From NCBI RefSeq assembly GCF_019331775.1, contig NZ_JAHBBD010000005.1, positions 1 through 64,000 on the forward strand: a stretch of DNA of 64,000 nucleotides, in the 5' to 3' direction. The notes under the pieces were generated by a model. It was not told where the DNA came from and ran no database searches. It saw only the letters and a list, made by a program, of their open reading frames with translations. This document shows positions 1 through 10,582 of the stretch, piece by piece; the first letter of the stretch is position 1; each line of letters opens with the position of its first letter. The stretch comes from Bifidobacterium phasiani. Lineage in GTDB: Bacteria > Actinomycetota > Actinomycetes > Actinomycetales > Bifidobacteriaceae. Position numbers and translations under genes: made by a program.

Positions 1-4
1 GTCG

Positions 5-1333
5 ATGCCCAAGCCGCACGCGCCCTCCCCCGCCGCCTTCGCGAAGAAGCCGCAGCGCCATGCGCCCAAGTCCGCGGCCGTCACCTACTCGCAGGCCGAC
101 GTCGAGGCGGCCGAGGCCTTCGGCCGCGTGGACGAGAACGGCACCGTGTTCGTGCGCGAGGGCGAGGCCGAGCGCGAGGTCGGGCAGTTCCCCGACGTCT
201 CCAAGGACGAGGCGCTGGCGCTGTACGCCCGCCGCTACCTCGACCTCAAGGCCAAGCTCGACCTGTTCGCCAACCGTCTGAAGTCCGCGAACGTCAAGGC
301 CCGCGAGATCGACGACACGTTGAAGACGCTGGCCGAGGAGACCGTCGAGCCGGCCGTCGTCGGCGACGTCGCCGCGCTCAAGGCGCAGTACGAGGAGCTG
401 AAGACCGAGGCCGCCGCCAAGAAGGCCGCCATCGCCGAGGCACGCAAGGCCGCCGTCGCCAAGGCCGTCGAGGAGCGCACCGCGATCGTGGAGAAGGCCG
501 AGGCCCTCGCCGCGTCGCTGGGCGACAACACGAACTGGCGTTCGACCGCGGACAAGTTCCGCGCCCTGTTCGACCAGTGGCAGGAGCACCAGCGCACCAC
601 GGTCCGCATCGACAAGGCGGACGCCGACGCCCTGTGGAAGCGCTTCTCCCAGGCCCGCACGACGTTCAACCAGGCCCGCCGCAAGTGGGCCCAGGCGCGC
701 GACAACGAACGCAGCCAGGCCCGCGAGGCCAAGGAGGCGATCATCGCCGAGGCCAACGAAATCAAGGACTCCACCGCGTGGGGCGAGACCTCGCGCAGGT
801 TCAACGAGCTCATGGACCGCTGGAAGAAGGCCGGCCGCGCGGGCCGCAACGAGGACGACGCCCTGTGGGCGCGCTTCCGCGAGGCCGCCGACACGTTCTT
901 CAACGCGCGTCAGGCCGACCGCGACCAGATCAGCTCGACCGAGAAGGAGAACCTCGCCAAGAAGGAGGAGCTGCTCAAGAAGGCCGAGGCGCTGCTGCCG
1001 GTCGCCGACGAGGCCGCCGCGAAGAAGGCCCGCCAGGCGCTGGCCGCCATCCAGGAGGAGTGGGACCAGATCGGCTACGTGCCGCGCGACGCCATGCACC
1101 GCATCGAGGGCCGCCTCGACGCCATCGACCGTCAGATCAAGGCCGTCGAGGACGCGGCGTGGAAGCAGTCCGACCCGGAGGCCGACGCCCGCAAGTCGAG
1201 CTTCGAGGTGCAGCTGACCGCGCAGCTCGCCGAGCTGGAGCAGAAGATCGCCGCCGAGACCGACGCCGCGAAGAAGGCCGCGCTCGAGGCGGAGAAGGCC
1301 ACCAAGGAGCAGTGGCTGAACGCGATCCACTGA
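5..1333 (+). CDS. DUF349 domain-containing coiled-coil protein (possibly 5' partial)
   Basis: At least 442 residues, highly charged and rich in Ala, Lys and Glu. Repeated motifs such as LWKRFSQARTTFNQARR and LWARFREAADTFFNAR are typical of DUF349 repeats, which form antiparallel helical pairs. There is no signal peptide or membrane segment, so it should be cytoplasmic. The family is widespread in Actinobacteria and its biochemical role is unsettled. The ATG lies only four bases from the window edge and no ribosome-binding site can be seen, so the true start could lie further upstream. A perfect 25-bp hairpin 42 bases after the stop probably ends the transcript. The family call is firm; the function is unknown. 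Confidence 0.85.
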   Translation: MPKPHAPSPAAFAKKPQRHAPKSAAVTYSQADVEAAEAFGRVDENGTVFVREGEAEREVGQFPDVSKDEALALYARRYLDLKAKLDLFANRLKSANVKAREIDDTLKTLAEETVEPAVVGDVAALKAQYEELKTEAAAKKAAIAEARKAAVAKAVEERTAIVEKAEALAASLGDNTNWRSTADKFRALFDQWQEHQRTTVRIDKADADALWKRFSQARTTFNQARRKWAQARDNERSQAREAKEAIIAEANEIKDSTAWGETSRRFNELMDRWKKAGRAGRNEDDALWARFREAADTFFNARQADRDQISSTEKENLAKKEELLKKAEALLPVADEAAAKKARQALAAIQEEWDQIGYVPRDAMHRIEGRLDAIDRQIKAVEDAAWKQSDPEADARKSSFEVQLTAQLAELEQKIAAETDAAKKAALEAEKATKEQWLNAIH

Positions 1334-1374
1334 TCCGGGCCCGTCGTTCCCGTCACGATACGGCGGGACGACAA

Positions 1375-1428
1375 CCGAAACGACTGGGGTGGACGGTTCT
1401 TCGGAACCGTCCACCCCAGTCGTTTCGG
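1375..1428. terminator. Perfect 25-bp stem with UUCG tetraloop
   Basis: The arms at 1375-1399 and 1404-1428 are perfectly complementary over 25 bp and enclose a TTCG loop closed by C-G, a very stable tetraloop. It lies 42 bases after the DUF349 gene stop and about 230 bases beyond the clpC stop on the other strand. There is no clear T-run. It most likely stops transcription or protects the 3' end of the upstream message. Confidence 0.85.
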
Positions 1429-1552
1429 CGCGCCGTCATACGCTGCCGTCATACGGATTCCGGTCGCCCGGCTTCGGCCCGGCCGCTCGCCCCGGCTGCG
1501 GGAACGGCTTCCCCGGCGTTCGCGCCATATGCCGAGACGGCCGGAATACGCG

Positions 1553-1587
1553 ATTGCGGACCGCGACGATGCGTCACGGTCCGCAAT
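1553..1587. terminator. 11-bp inverted repeat downstream of clpC
   Basis: ATTGCGGACCG at 1553-1563 pairs perfectly with CGGTCCGCAAT at 1577-1587 across a 13-base loop. It sits about 70 bases past the clpC stop codon (minus strand), so it is a candidate clpC terminator, though it has no T-run. The rest of the 1334-1654 gap contains only this hairpin, the 25-bp hairpin and GC-rich spacer. Confidence 0.5.
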
Positions 1588-1654
1588 CACATGGACAATT
1601 CGGTCGCACACCCCGAGCACGCGCACGTCCCGGGGCGCGGTCTGCCACCGGCGG

Positions 1655-4249
<2,595 letters not shown>

Positions 4250-4387
4250 GCTTGTCCTTCCAATCTTGATGTCCACCCCACTTTACCGATTCGCGGTGAC
4301 GTTTGCGCCGGACGCGGCGCGAATTGCGCTGTGAACGCAAAAGAAGCGGCTAAGCTGGTCTCATGGTCCGCAGGTGAGGAGGCCGAT

Positions 4388-5362
4388 ATGACAGGGAACG
4401 ACAGGAACGGCGCAGGCGTCGGGGCCGACATCGTCGTCGGCGTGGACGGCTCCGACGAGTCGTTCTGCGCGCTGCGCTGGGCATTGCGGGAGGGCGCGGC
4501 CACCGGCCGCCAGGTCAACGCCGTGTTCGGGTGGACCCACTCCTGGGACATGGGTTCCGAGCCCGACGGCGACGAGGCGTGGGAGCGCATGCGCCGCGAC
4601 ATCGTGCAGCGGCTGCGAGACTGGGTCGACGCCGCCTGCGAGGGCTTCGACTTCGATCCGGGGAACCTGCGCCTGACGTCGGTGCACGCCTCGGGCACGT
4701 CGGCGCTGCTGCAGATCGGCGCGAACGCGCACCAGATCGTCGTGGGCCGCCGTTCGATGGGCCCGGTGCTGCGCTGGTTCATGGGCTCGCTGTCCGCCTC
4801 GCTCGCCGAGTCGGCGCAGGTGCCGGTGACCATCGTGCGCATCGCGGACGAGGAGCGCAGCGTGCAGGACGACATCGCCGAGGCGCTCGCGCCCGGCGCC
4901 TCGCATCCCCGCCGCGATGACGGGGCGGAGAACGACGGGCGGCCGCGGCCGGTGGTCGTCGGCGTGGACGGCTCCCCGACCTCCGCGCATGCGCTGGCGT
5001 TCGCCGCCGAGTTCGCGCAGGTCCACCGCATCCCGCTGCATGTGCTGTTCTGCTGGCAGATGCGCGACCTCGACGAGGTGCCCGGCTACGAGCATGCGAT
5101 CGCGCCGGTCGGCGAGGGGCAGCGGCACGCCGAGCGGATCGTCGCGGACATGCTCGCGCAGGCGGGCGTCCCCGACGACGTCGAGGTGCACGCCCATGCC
5201 TTCCACATCCCCGCCGTCAAGGGGCTGATCAGCGCCTCGCGCTACGCCCGGCATCTGGTGGTCGGTTCGCGCGGCCTGCACGGGCTCGACGCGCACTTCC
5301 TCGGATCGGTGTCCAAGCAGGTGGTCAACTGCGCCGAGTGCACGGTCACCGTCGTGCACTGA
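4388..5362 (+). CDS. Tandem-domain universal stress protein (UspA family)
   Basis: 324 residues with two Usp domains, each beginning with a beta strand ending in VGVDGS (DIVVGVDGSDES and PVVVGVDGSPTS). Each ends with the nucleotide-binding signature: VVGRRSMGPVLRWFMGS in domain 1 and VVGSRGLHGLDAHFLGSVS in domain 2. Both fit the G-2x-G-9x-G(S/T) pattern of ATP-binding Usp proteins. It is cytoplasmic; members act in stress and dormancy responses without a defined reaction. The start follows a strong GGTGAGGAGG site, and a much longer in-frame ORF upstream is antisense to clpC and therefore a shadow. It lies divergent to clpC across about 140 bases, so both stress genes may share a control region. 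Confidence 0.93.
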   Translation: MTGNDRNGAGVGADIVVGVDGSDESFCALRWALREGAATGRQVNAVFGWTHSWDMGSEPDGDEAWERMRRDIVQRLRDWVDAACEGFDFDPGNLRLTSVHASGTSALLQIGANAHQIVVGRRSMGPVLRWFMGSLSASLAESAQVPVTIVRIADEERSVQDDIAEALAPGASHPRRDDGAENDGRPRPVVVGVDGSPTSAHALAFAAEFAQVHRIPLHVLFCWQMRDLDEVPGYEHAIAPVGEGQRHAERIVADMLAQAGVPDDVEVHAHAFHIPAVKGLISASRYARHLVVGSRGLHGLDAHFLGSVSKQVVNCAECTVTVVH

Positions 5363-5400
5363 CGCCCGCCTCGGCGCGCCAGGCATGCGGCACGGCATAC

Positions 5401-5444
5401 GAAACGGCCGTGCGTCCGCGCTTCTGCGGATGCACGGCCGTTTC
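5401..5444. terminator. Hairpin terminator after the universal stress gene
   Basis: GAAACGGCCGTGC at 5401-5413 pairs with GCACGGCCGTTTC at 5432-5444, and the stem continues inward with TCCGC/GCGGA and a small mismatch. It begins 38 bases after the stop of the tandem Usp gene. Confidence 0.75.
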
Positions 5445-5478
5445 CCGTAGATCGGCACACGGTCGGCCGGTCGGCTCC

Positions 5479-5537
5479 GAAGCGCCGGCCGGTCCGGGCC
5501 GCGCCGGCATCGGCGTGCCCGAATCGGCCGGCGCTTC
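5479..5537 (-). terminator. 13-bp inverted repeat at the 3' end of the DUF3027 gene
   Basis: GAAGCGCCGGCCG (5479-5491) is perfectly complementary to CGGCCGGCGCTTC (5525-5537). It begins one base beyond the DUF3027 stop codon on the minus strand, so it probably ends the csp-DUF3027 transcript. The 33-base loop is long. Confidence 0.5.
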
Positions 5538-5538
5538 C

Positions 5539-7449
5539 TCAGGCCGTGGCCTGTTCGTCCGTTGCCGTTGCCTCGGCGCTGTCGGTTTCGGCGGTTTCAT
5601 CGGTTTCGGCGGGCGTTGCCTCCGGCGCCGGTTCCTGGGACTGCTCCCCCGCCGGCTCCCCGTCATCCGATGCGGTGGTGGTTGCATCGTCGGCTTGCGG
5701 TTCGGCCTCGGTCGCAATCGGTTCGCCGTCAACCGGCTCCCCGGCGTCGCCCTGACCGGTCTCGGCGGCCTCCGGCTGGGCGTCCTGCGTCTCGTCGGAC
5801 GGCTCGTGAGCGTCGGCGGCGCCGTCCGCGTCACCCTCCACCGGCCGTTCGGTCGATGCGGTCTCGCCGTCGGTTCCGCCGTCGGCCATATCGCCGTCAG
5901 CCGGCTGTCCGACCGTCTCGGCCCCGCCGTCGGCCGTCTCGTCGTTCGGTACGGCCTTGTCATCGCCTGTGGCTTCGGTCGGTTCGGCGACCTCGTCGGC
6001 GAATTCCTCGGCGGCAGCGGCACCGTCCGCCGCATCGCCATCGCCGTCGGACCCGTCGTCCATGTCGAATTCGCCGCCCGTGGAGAGGTCCCCGGCGGCC
6101 GCGACACCGGGTTCCGTGCCGGCGCCATCGGACACCGAATCGGTCTCGGCATCGTCGGACGCGGAGCCGGACTCGGCCTCGCCATCGGCCTCGTTCCGGT
6201 CGTCATCGGTGCCCTCCGGGCCGTCGGATTGCGGGCCGTCGGATTCCGGGTCACTGGATTCCGAATCGCCAGGTTCCGAGTCGCCGGCGTCGGCATCGGC
6301 GCGGCCGTCGTCCGACCCGTCCGCGATGGACAGCGTCTCCTCGACCTCGGGCCCCTCGGCGTCGTCGTGCTCGGGCTCGTCGTCCTCGGCGGTCACGTTC
6401 GCGTCGATGTCCTCGTCGGTGGCCTCGTCCTCGTCGCGGTCGCGGCTGCGCTCGATGAGTTCGATCTCGGCGCTCTCCTCGCGCGGCGCCTGGGCGATGA
6501 TGTCGATATGCAGGTCGTCGAACGCCGGCTTGGACTGCACCCACAGATGAGTCGGTTCGGGCGGCTCGATCTCGGAATGCTCGCCGCAGCCGTGGTCGAG
6601 CGAGACCACGCGGCCGTCGTCGGGGCTCCATTTGTTCGCGCACACGCCGAACAGCAGGTTGAGCTCGCCCTTCAGCGGCACGAAGAACCCGCAGGTCGAG
6701 CAGGTGTGGCCGGCCGCCGTCTTGGTCGACAGCGACTTCGGCCCGCGCGGCCCCTCGTACCAGCGCTTCGCGGTCTGCGAGCGGCCGAGCGGGCTCATCA
6801 CGTGGCGGCGCGACAGGTCGAACTCCTCGACGGCGTCCGACACGTCCAGCACGGAGGTCGTGCCCCCGGCCTCATCCCCCGCCGCATCGCCTGCGGCGGC
6901 CTCGCCGCCCGCGGCGTCCGCGGTCTCGGCCATGCCGTCGGTCCCGCCGGCCCCGTCGCCCGGTTCCGCGGCGTCGGCGGCGTCGCCCGACCGGGCGCGT
7001 GCGCCGCCGCGGACCTGCATCGGGCGGGTCAGGTCGTCGTCCTCCTCCGGAGTGGCGCCGTCGGACCCGACCTCCGCCGGCTCGGTGCGCCGGAAGCCGC
7101 CCTCGAGCCGCGGATCGTCCGCCTCGGTGCCGATGGAATCGGTCACCGACAGGTCGGTGGGTTCCAGACGGTCCTTCCACGGCACCCACTGCGGCGGCAG
7201 CAGAGCGCCGTCGGCGGGCACCATCGAGGTCTCGTTCACCGTCCAGCGGTCCAGCTCCTCGTCGTGGTACAGGGTCACCGACCACTGCCACCCCTCGTAG
7301 CCGCGCTGCGCGGAGGCGAAACGGAAATCGGTCACGCCGTCGTCCAGCGCGATGGCGTCGACGAACTCCCCGACCAGGTCGGGGTCCTCGGCCGCGGCGC
7401 AGGCCACGGCCCTGGCGATCGTCTGCGGGTCCAGCATCGTATCCGGCAT
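5539..7449 (-). CDS. DUF3027 domain-containing protein with long acidic tail
   Basis: 636 residues. The first ~310 match the actinobacterial DUF3027 family, starting MPDTMLDPQTIARAV and including QRGYEGWQWSVTL and PPQWVPWKDRL. A Cys/His cluster (HTCSTCGFFVPL, then GVCANKWSPDDGR and DHGCGEHS) looks like a treble-clef or zinc-ribbon site; metal binding is inferred. The last ~300 residues are low-complexity Asp, Glu, Ser, Ala and Thr, probably disordered and strongly acidic. There is no signal peptide or membrane span. It begins three bases after the cold-shock gene, so the two are cotranscribed; DUF3027 beside an extended cold-shock protein is a recurrent actinobacterial arrangement, which suggests a nucleic-acid-related role. 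No biochemical function is known. Confidence 0.85.
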   Translation of the reverse strand: MPDTMLDPQTIARAVACAAAEDPDLVGEFVDAIALDDGVTDFRFASAQRGYEGWQWSVTLYHDEELDRWTVNETSMVPADGALLPPQWVPWKDRLEPTDLSVTDSIGTEADDPRLEGGFRRTEPAEVGSDGATPEEDDDLTRPMQVRGGARARSGDAADAAEPGDGAGGTDGMAETADAAGGEAAAGDAAGDEAGGTTSVLDVSDAVEEFDLSRRHVMSPLGRSQTAKRWYEGPRGPKSLSTKTAAGHTCSTCGFFVPLKGELNLLFGVCANKWSPDDGRVVSLDHGCGEHSEIEPPEPTHLWVQSKPAFDDLHIDIIAQAPREESAEIELIERSRDRDEDEATDEDIDANVTAEDDEPEHDDAEGPEVEETLSIADGSDDGRADADAGDSEPGDSESSDPESDGPQSDGPEGTDDDRNEADGEAESGSASDDAETDSVSDGAGTEPGVAAAGDLSTGGEFDMDDGSDGDGDAADGAAAAEEFADEVAEPTEATGDDKAVPNDETADGGAETVGQPADGDMADGGTDGETASTERPVEGDADGAADAHEPSDETQDAQPEAAETGQGDAGEPVDGEPIATEAEPQADDATTTASDDGEPAGEQSQEPAPEATPAETDETAETDSAEATATDEQATA

Positions 7450-7452
7450 ATG

Positions 7453-7842
7453 TCAGTCCTGTACGTCGAAATTGTCGGCCACCGCACGCAGCAGCGTGGC
7501 CAGTTTCTTGCTCTCCGCCGAGGAGGGGTAGCGGTGGCGGCGCAGGTCGTTGCCCGCGCCGTCCAGCAGCTTGATCAGGTCCTCGACGATGGCGGCCATG
7601 TCGTCCGGCTTCGGACGGGTGGCCTTGACCAGCGACGGCGCGGACGCGACCAGCTGCACGCCCATGGCCTGCGGCCCCCGCCGGCCGTCGACGACGGAAT
7701 ACTCCACCTTGGCGCCCTTGCGCAGCGTGGTCATGCCGGCCGGCAGGGCGGACGCGGGGAGGAACACGTCATGCCCCTCCTCGGTCATGATGAAGCCGTA
7801 CCCCTTCTTCGCATCGAACCAACGCACTCGTCCGCTGGGCAT
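7453..7842 (-). CDS. Cold-shock domain protein with C-terminal extension
   Basis: 129 residues. The N-terminal ~65 residues form a cold-shock (OB-fold) domain with RNP1-like KKGYGFIM and RNP2-like HDVFLPASAL, which bind single-stranded RNA or DNA. A ~60-residue helical extension follows, rich in Lys and Arg (AESKKLATLLRAVADNF); this is longer than the ~67-residue classic Csp. The start at MPSGRVRWFD is supported by AGAGGTG just upstream; a GTG five codons earlier contains that site within its own codons, so I rejected it. It heads a two-gene unit with the DUF3027 protein. It probably acts as an RNA chaperone. Confidence 0.9.
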   Translation of the reverse strand: MPSGRVRWFDAKKGYGFIMTEEGHDVFLPASALPAGMTTLRKGAKVEYSVVDGRRGPQAMGVQLVASAPSLVKATRPKPDDMAAIVEDLIKLLDGAGNDLRRHRYPSSAESKKLATLLRAVADNFDVQD

Positions 7843-7956
7843 GTCACACCTCTTCACTGTCCTCGACGCGGACCCTCGTGTCCGCGTGCTAATCCAAACC
7901 GAAGATATAGTCTAGCGTACAACCAGGTCGGTGCGCCCGTGGCGTGACGCCGCGGC

Positions 7957-9786
7957 TCAGCCCTTCGCCCGGCGGGAGCGCTTCTCGGCCTTCGCGGCCT
8001 TCGCCGGCTTGGGCGCACGGCCGGAGCCGTCGGTCTGGGCGCCCGGCCTCGGCTGCGGCTCCACGGGACCGATCGGCAGCACGACGGTGATGGTCAGGCC
8101 GCCGCCGGGCGTCTGCGATGCGCAGATGAACCCGCGGTGGGCCTTGACCACCGACAGCACGATGGCCATGCCCAGGCCGGTGCCGCCCTTCTGCCGGGCG
8201 CGCGAGGGGTCGGCGGTGTAGAAGCGTTCGAAGATGCGGGCGCGCGAGTCGTCCGGCACGCCGGGGCCATGGTCGACGATCTGGATGACGGCGTAGTTCA
8301 TGCCGATCTGCATCGACTGGCCGACCTCGACGGCCTCCAGGAAGTGGCGGAACGACTGCTCGGTCGCCGGCATGCGCGCCAGCGATTCCGGTCCGATCGA
8401 CGCGGTGAGCGTGCCCAGCCCCACCTCCACCGGCGAGTCCTCCGGGGTGTAGCGGTGGATGTTGCCCACGATGTTCGTCACGACCTGGCGCAGGCGCGAG
8501 GCGTCGCCGTTCAGCGTGATCGACGGCAGCGGCCCTTCGGCGTATGCCAGCCGCGCCGGGCCGCCGCCCGAGGTGTCCAGCGTCACGGTGCCGCAGCTGA
8601 CGCCGCGCTCCGGGTCGAGGGCGTGCAGGTCGTCGGCCGCGTCGCTGACGATCGGGGTCAGGTGCATCTGCTGGGTGATGTCGATGCCGCGGCCCTCGTC
8701 CAGCCGCGCCAGCGACAGCAGGTCCTCGACCAGCACGGTCATGCGGGAGCTGGAGGCCTCGATGTGCGCGATCGACTCGTCGGCGCGCTCCAGCGCGCCG
8801 GGCATGTCGCGCTGCATCTTGTACAGCTCGGCGTATCCGTGGATGGCGGCCAGCGGCGTGCGCAGCTCGTGGCTGGCGTCGGAGACGAACTGCTTCATCT
8901 TGTCGGTCGTCTCCTGCTGCTCCCGGAAGCTCTGCTCGATGCGGGCGAGCATCGAGTTCAGCGAGGCCGACAGCGAGCCGATCTCCGTGTTCTCAGGCAT
9001 CGCGGGGATGCGCTGCCTGAGGTCGCCCGCCGCGATCTTCGCCGCGGTCTTCTCGATGCGTTTGAGCGGCGCCAGCATGCCCTGCACGACCAGCATGCCG
9101 ATGACCCCGCCGAGCAGGATGATCGCCGCGCCGGCCATGATGCAGTATCTGGTCAGCATCGAGACGGTGTCGAGCTGGTCGTTGAGCGACAGGCCGATGA
9201 ACGCGATGTTGGTGAACTCGCCGTCCTCGTTGAGCACCTTCATCGCCACGACGCGCCACGGCGAGCGCGCGGCGGAGAGCGTGGCGCGGCTGGTCGTCGA
9301 GTCGCCCAGGAACACCCGCGCCTCGGTGGTGAACGGCTCGCCGAAGGTGATGCCGCCCATCGAGCCGTCCGCCGGCAGGATCGGCTCGGAGACGACGCCG
9401 CCGGAGAGCACCGGCTTGAGCGGCGTGGAGAGGATGTGCGCCTGGGTGTCGCGGATCTGCAGGTAGTAGTCGGTCATGCCCGCGGAGGTCTGGTCGCGGA
9501 AGGACTCGTTGATCAGGTCGATGTTGTTGACCACGAGCTGCGCCTGCTGGACGATCTGCGTGTCCACCTTCTCCAGCAGGTAGTTGCTCACCAGCTGGCG
9601 GATGGCGAACGAGATGCCGGCGATGCCGATGGTCAGCAGCACCAGCAGGCTCGCCACCAGCTTGGTGCTCAGCGAGATGGCGTCCCAGCGCCTGCGCAGC
9701 AGCGTACGCAGGACGCCGGCATGCCCCGGCTCCGCGGGGTCGCCGGGCGCGGCGGCCTGCGTCTCGTCGGCACCCGTCAAGGTCAC
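7957..9786 (-). CDS. Membrane sensor histidine kinase (HAMP, HisKA, HATPase)
   Basis: 609-residue kinase. Order: cytoplasmic N-terminus, TM1 near residues 43-62, an extracytoplasmic sensor of about 150 residues, TM2 near 215-235, a HAMP linker (about 236-290), a dimerisation/phosphoacceptor box VSDASHELRTPLAAIHGY with His306, then an ATPase domain with DHGPGVPDDSRARIFERFY and GGTGLGMAIV. It autophosphorylates and signals to the regulator encoded just upstream; the GTG start overlaps that gene's stop (GTGA), so the two are translationally coupled. The domain plan resembles mycobacterial TrcS/MprB-like kinases. The signal is unknown. The C-terminus is a Lys/Arg/Ala-rich tail. Confidence 0.93.
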   Translation of the reverse strand: MTLTGADETQAAAPGDPAEPGHAGVLRTLLRRRWDAISLSTKLVASLLVLLTIGIAGISFAIRQLVSNYLLEKVDTQIVQQAQLVVNNIDLINESFRDQTSAGMTDYYLQIRDTQAHILSTPLKPVLSGGVVSEPILPADGSMGGITFGEPFTTEARVFLGDSTTSRATLSAARSPWRVVAMKVLNEDGEFTNIAFIGLSLNDQLDTVSMLTRYCIMAGAAIILLGGVIGMLVVQGMLAPLKRIEKTAAKIAAGDLRQRIPAMPENTEIGSLSASLNSMLARIEQSFREQQETTDKMKQFVSDASHELRTPLAAIHGYAELYKMQRDMPGALERADESIAHIEASSSRMTVLVEDLLSLARLDEGRGIDITQQMHLTPIVSDAADDLHALDPERGVSCGTVTLDTSGGGPARLAYAEGPLPSITLNGDASRLRQVVTNIVGNIHRYTPEDSPVEVGLGTLTASIGPESLARMPATEQSFRHFLEAVEVGQSMQIGMNYAVIQIVDHGPGVPDDSRARIFERFYTADPSRARQKGGTGLGMAIVLSVVKAHRGFICASQTPGGGLTITVVLPIGPVEPQPRPGAQTDGSGRAPKPAKAAKAEKRSRRAKG

Positions 9787-10523
9787 GCCCCCTGGGTCTT
9801 CGGGGCGCGGATCATGTACCCGATGCCGCGCTTGGTCTCGATCAGCGGGGCCACCTTGTGCTTCTCGCCGTTCTCGTCGACGACCTCGATGCCGTCGACC
9901 TTCTTGCGCAGGTACGAGATGTACGATTCGACTATCGCCGCGTCGCCGCCCCAGTCGTACTGCCAGACGTGGTCGAGGATCTGCGTCTTGGACAGCACGC
10001 GGCCCTCGTTGTCCATCAGGTAGCGCAGCAGCTTGTATTCGGTCGGGCTCAGGTCGATCGACTGGCCGGCGCGGGACACGTCGTGCGAGTCCTCGTTGAT
10101 CTCGAGGTCGCCGACGCGGATGATCGGGTCGTCCTCGACCTGCTCGCGCGTGCGGCGCAGGATCGCGCGGATGCGCGCCACGACCTCCTCGAGGCTGAAC
10201 GGCTTGGTCACGTAGTCGTCGCCGCCCACGGTCAGGCCCATCACCTTGTCCTGCGTATCGTCGCGGGCGGTGAGGAACAGGACCGGCGCGTCGATGCCCT
10301 CCTGCCGGATACGGCGGGTCACGGTGAAGCCGTCGATATCCGGGAGCATGACATCGAGCACGATCAGGTCGGGCTGGGTCTTCTCGATGACCTCGATGGC
10401 CTCGGATCCGGAGGCGGCGGTCTCCACCTCGAATCCGGCGAAATGCAGGGAGGCGACGAGCAGCTCGCGGATGGACGGCTCGTCGTCCACGACAACGATG
10501 GATGCTTCAATGGGCTTACTCAT
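9783..10523 (-). CDS. OmpR/PhoB-family response regulator
   Basis: 246 residues. The receiver domain has the acidic pocket VVDDE, phosphoacceptor Asp57 in LIVLDVMLPDIDG, the LFLTARDD switch Thr and the KPFS Lys. A winged-helix DNA-binding domain follows, with LSPTEYKLLRYLM and the recognition-helix region AIVESYISYLRKKV. It acts in the cytoplasm as a transcription factor controlled by the kinase at 7957-9786, with which it overlaps by four bases. I chose ATG at 10523 (MSKPIEASIVVVDDE); a GTG five codons upstream is also possible because neither has a strong Shine-Dalgarno site. Targets cannot be read from the window. Confidence 0.93.
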   Translation of the reverse strand: MSKPIEASIVVVDDEPSIRELLVASLHFAGFEVETAASGSEAIEVIEKTQPDLIVLDVMLPDIDGFTVTRRIRQEGIDAPVLFLTARDDTQDKVMGLTVGGDDYVTKPFSLEEVVARIRAILRRTREQVEDDPIIRVGDLEINEDSHDVSRAGQSIDLSPTEYKLLRYLMDNEGRVLSKTQILDHVWQYDWGGDAAIVESYISYLRKKVDGIEVVDENGEKHKVAPLIETKRGIGYMIRAPKTQGA

Positions 10524-10582
10524 GCTTACCAGCTTCACCCGCTTCGCTTGGGATTTCCTGAACGTTCGCTGACGGTTAAGCG

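Noticed and set aside
4250-4276. Longer ClpC start (MDIKIGRTS...)
   Set aside because: The canonical MFERFTDR start has a good ribosome site located inside those extra codons.
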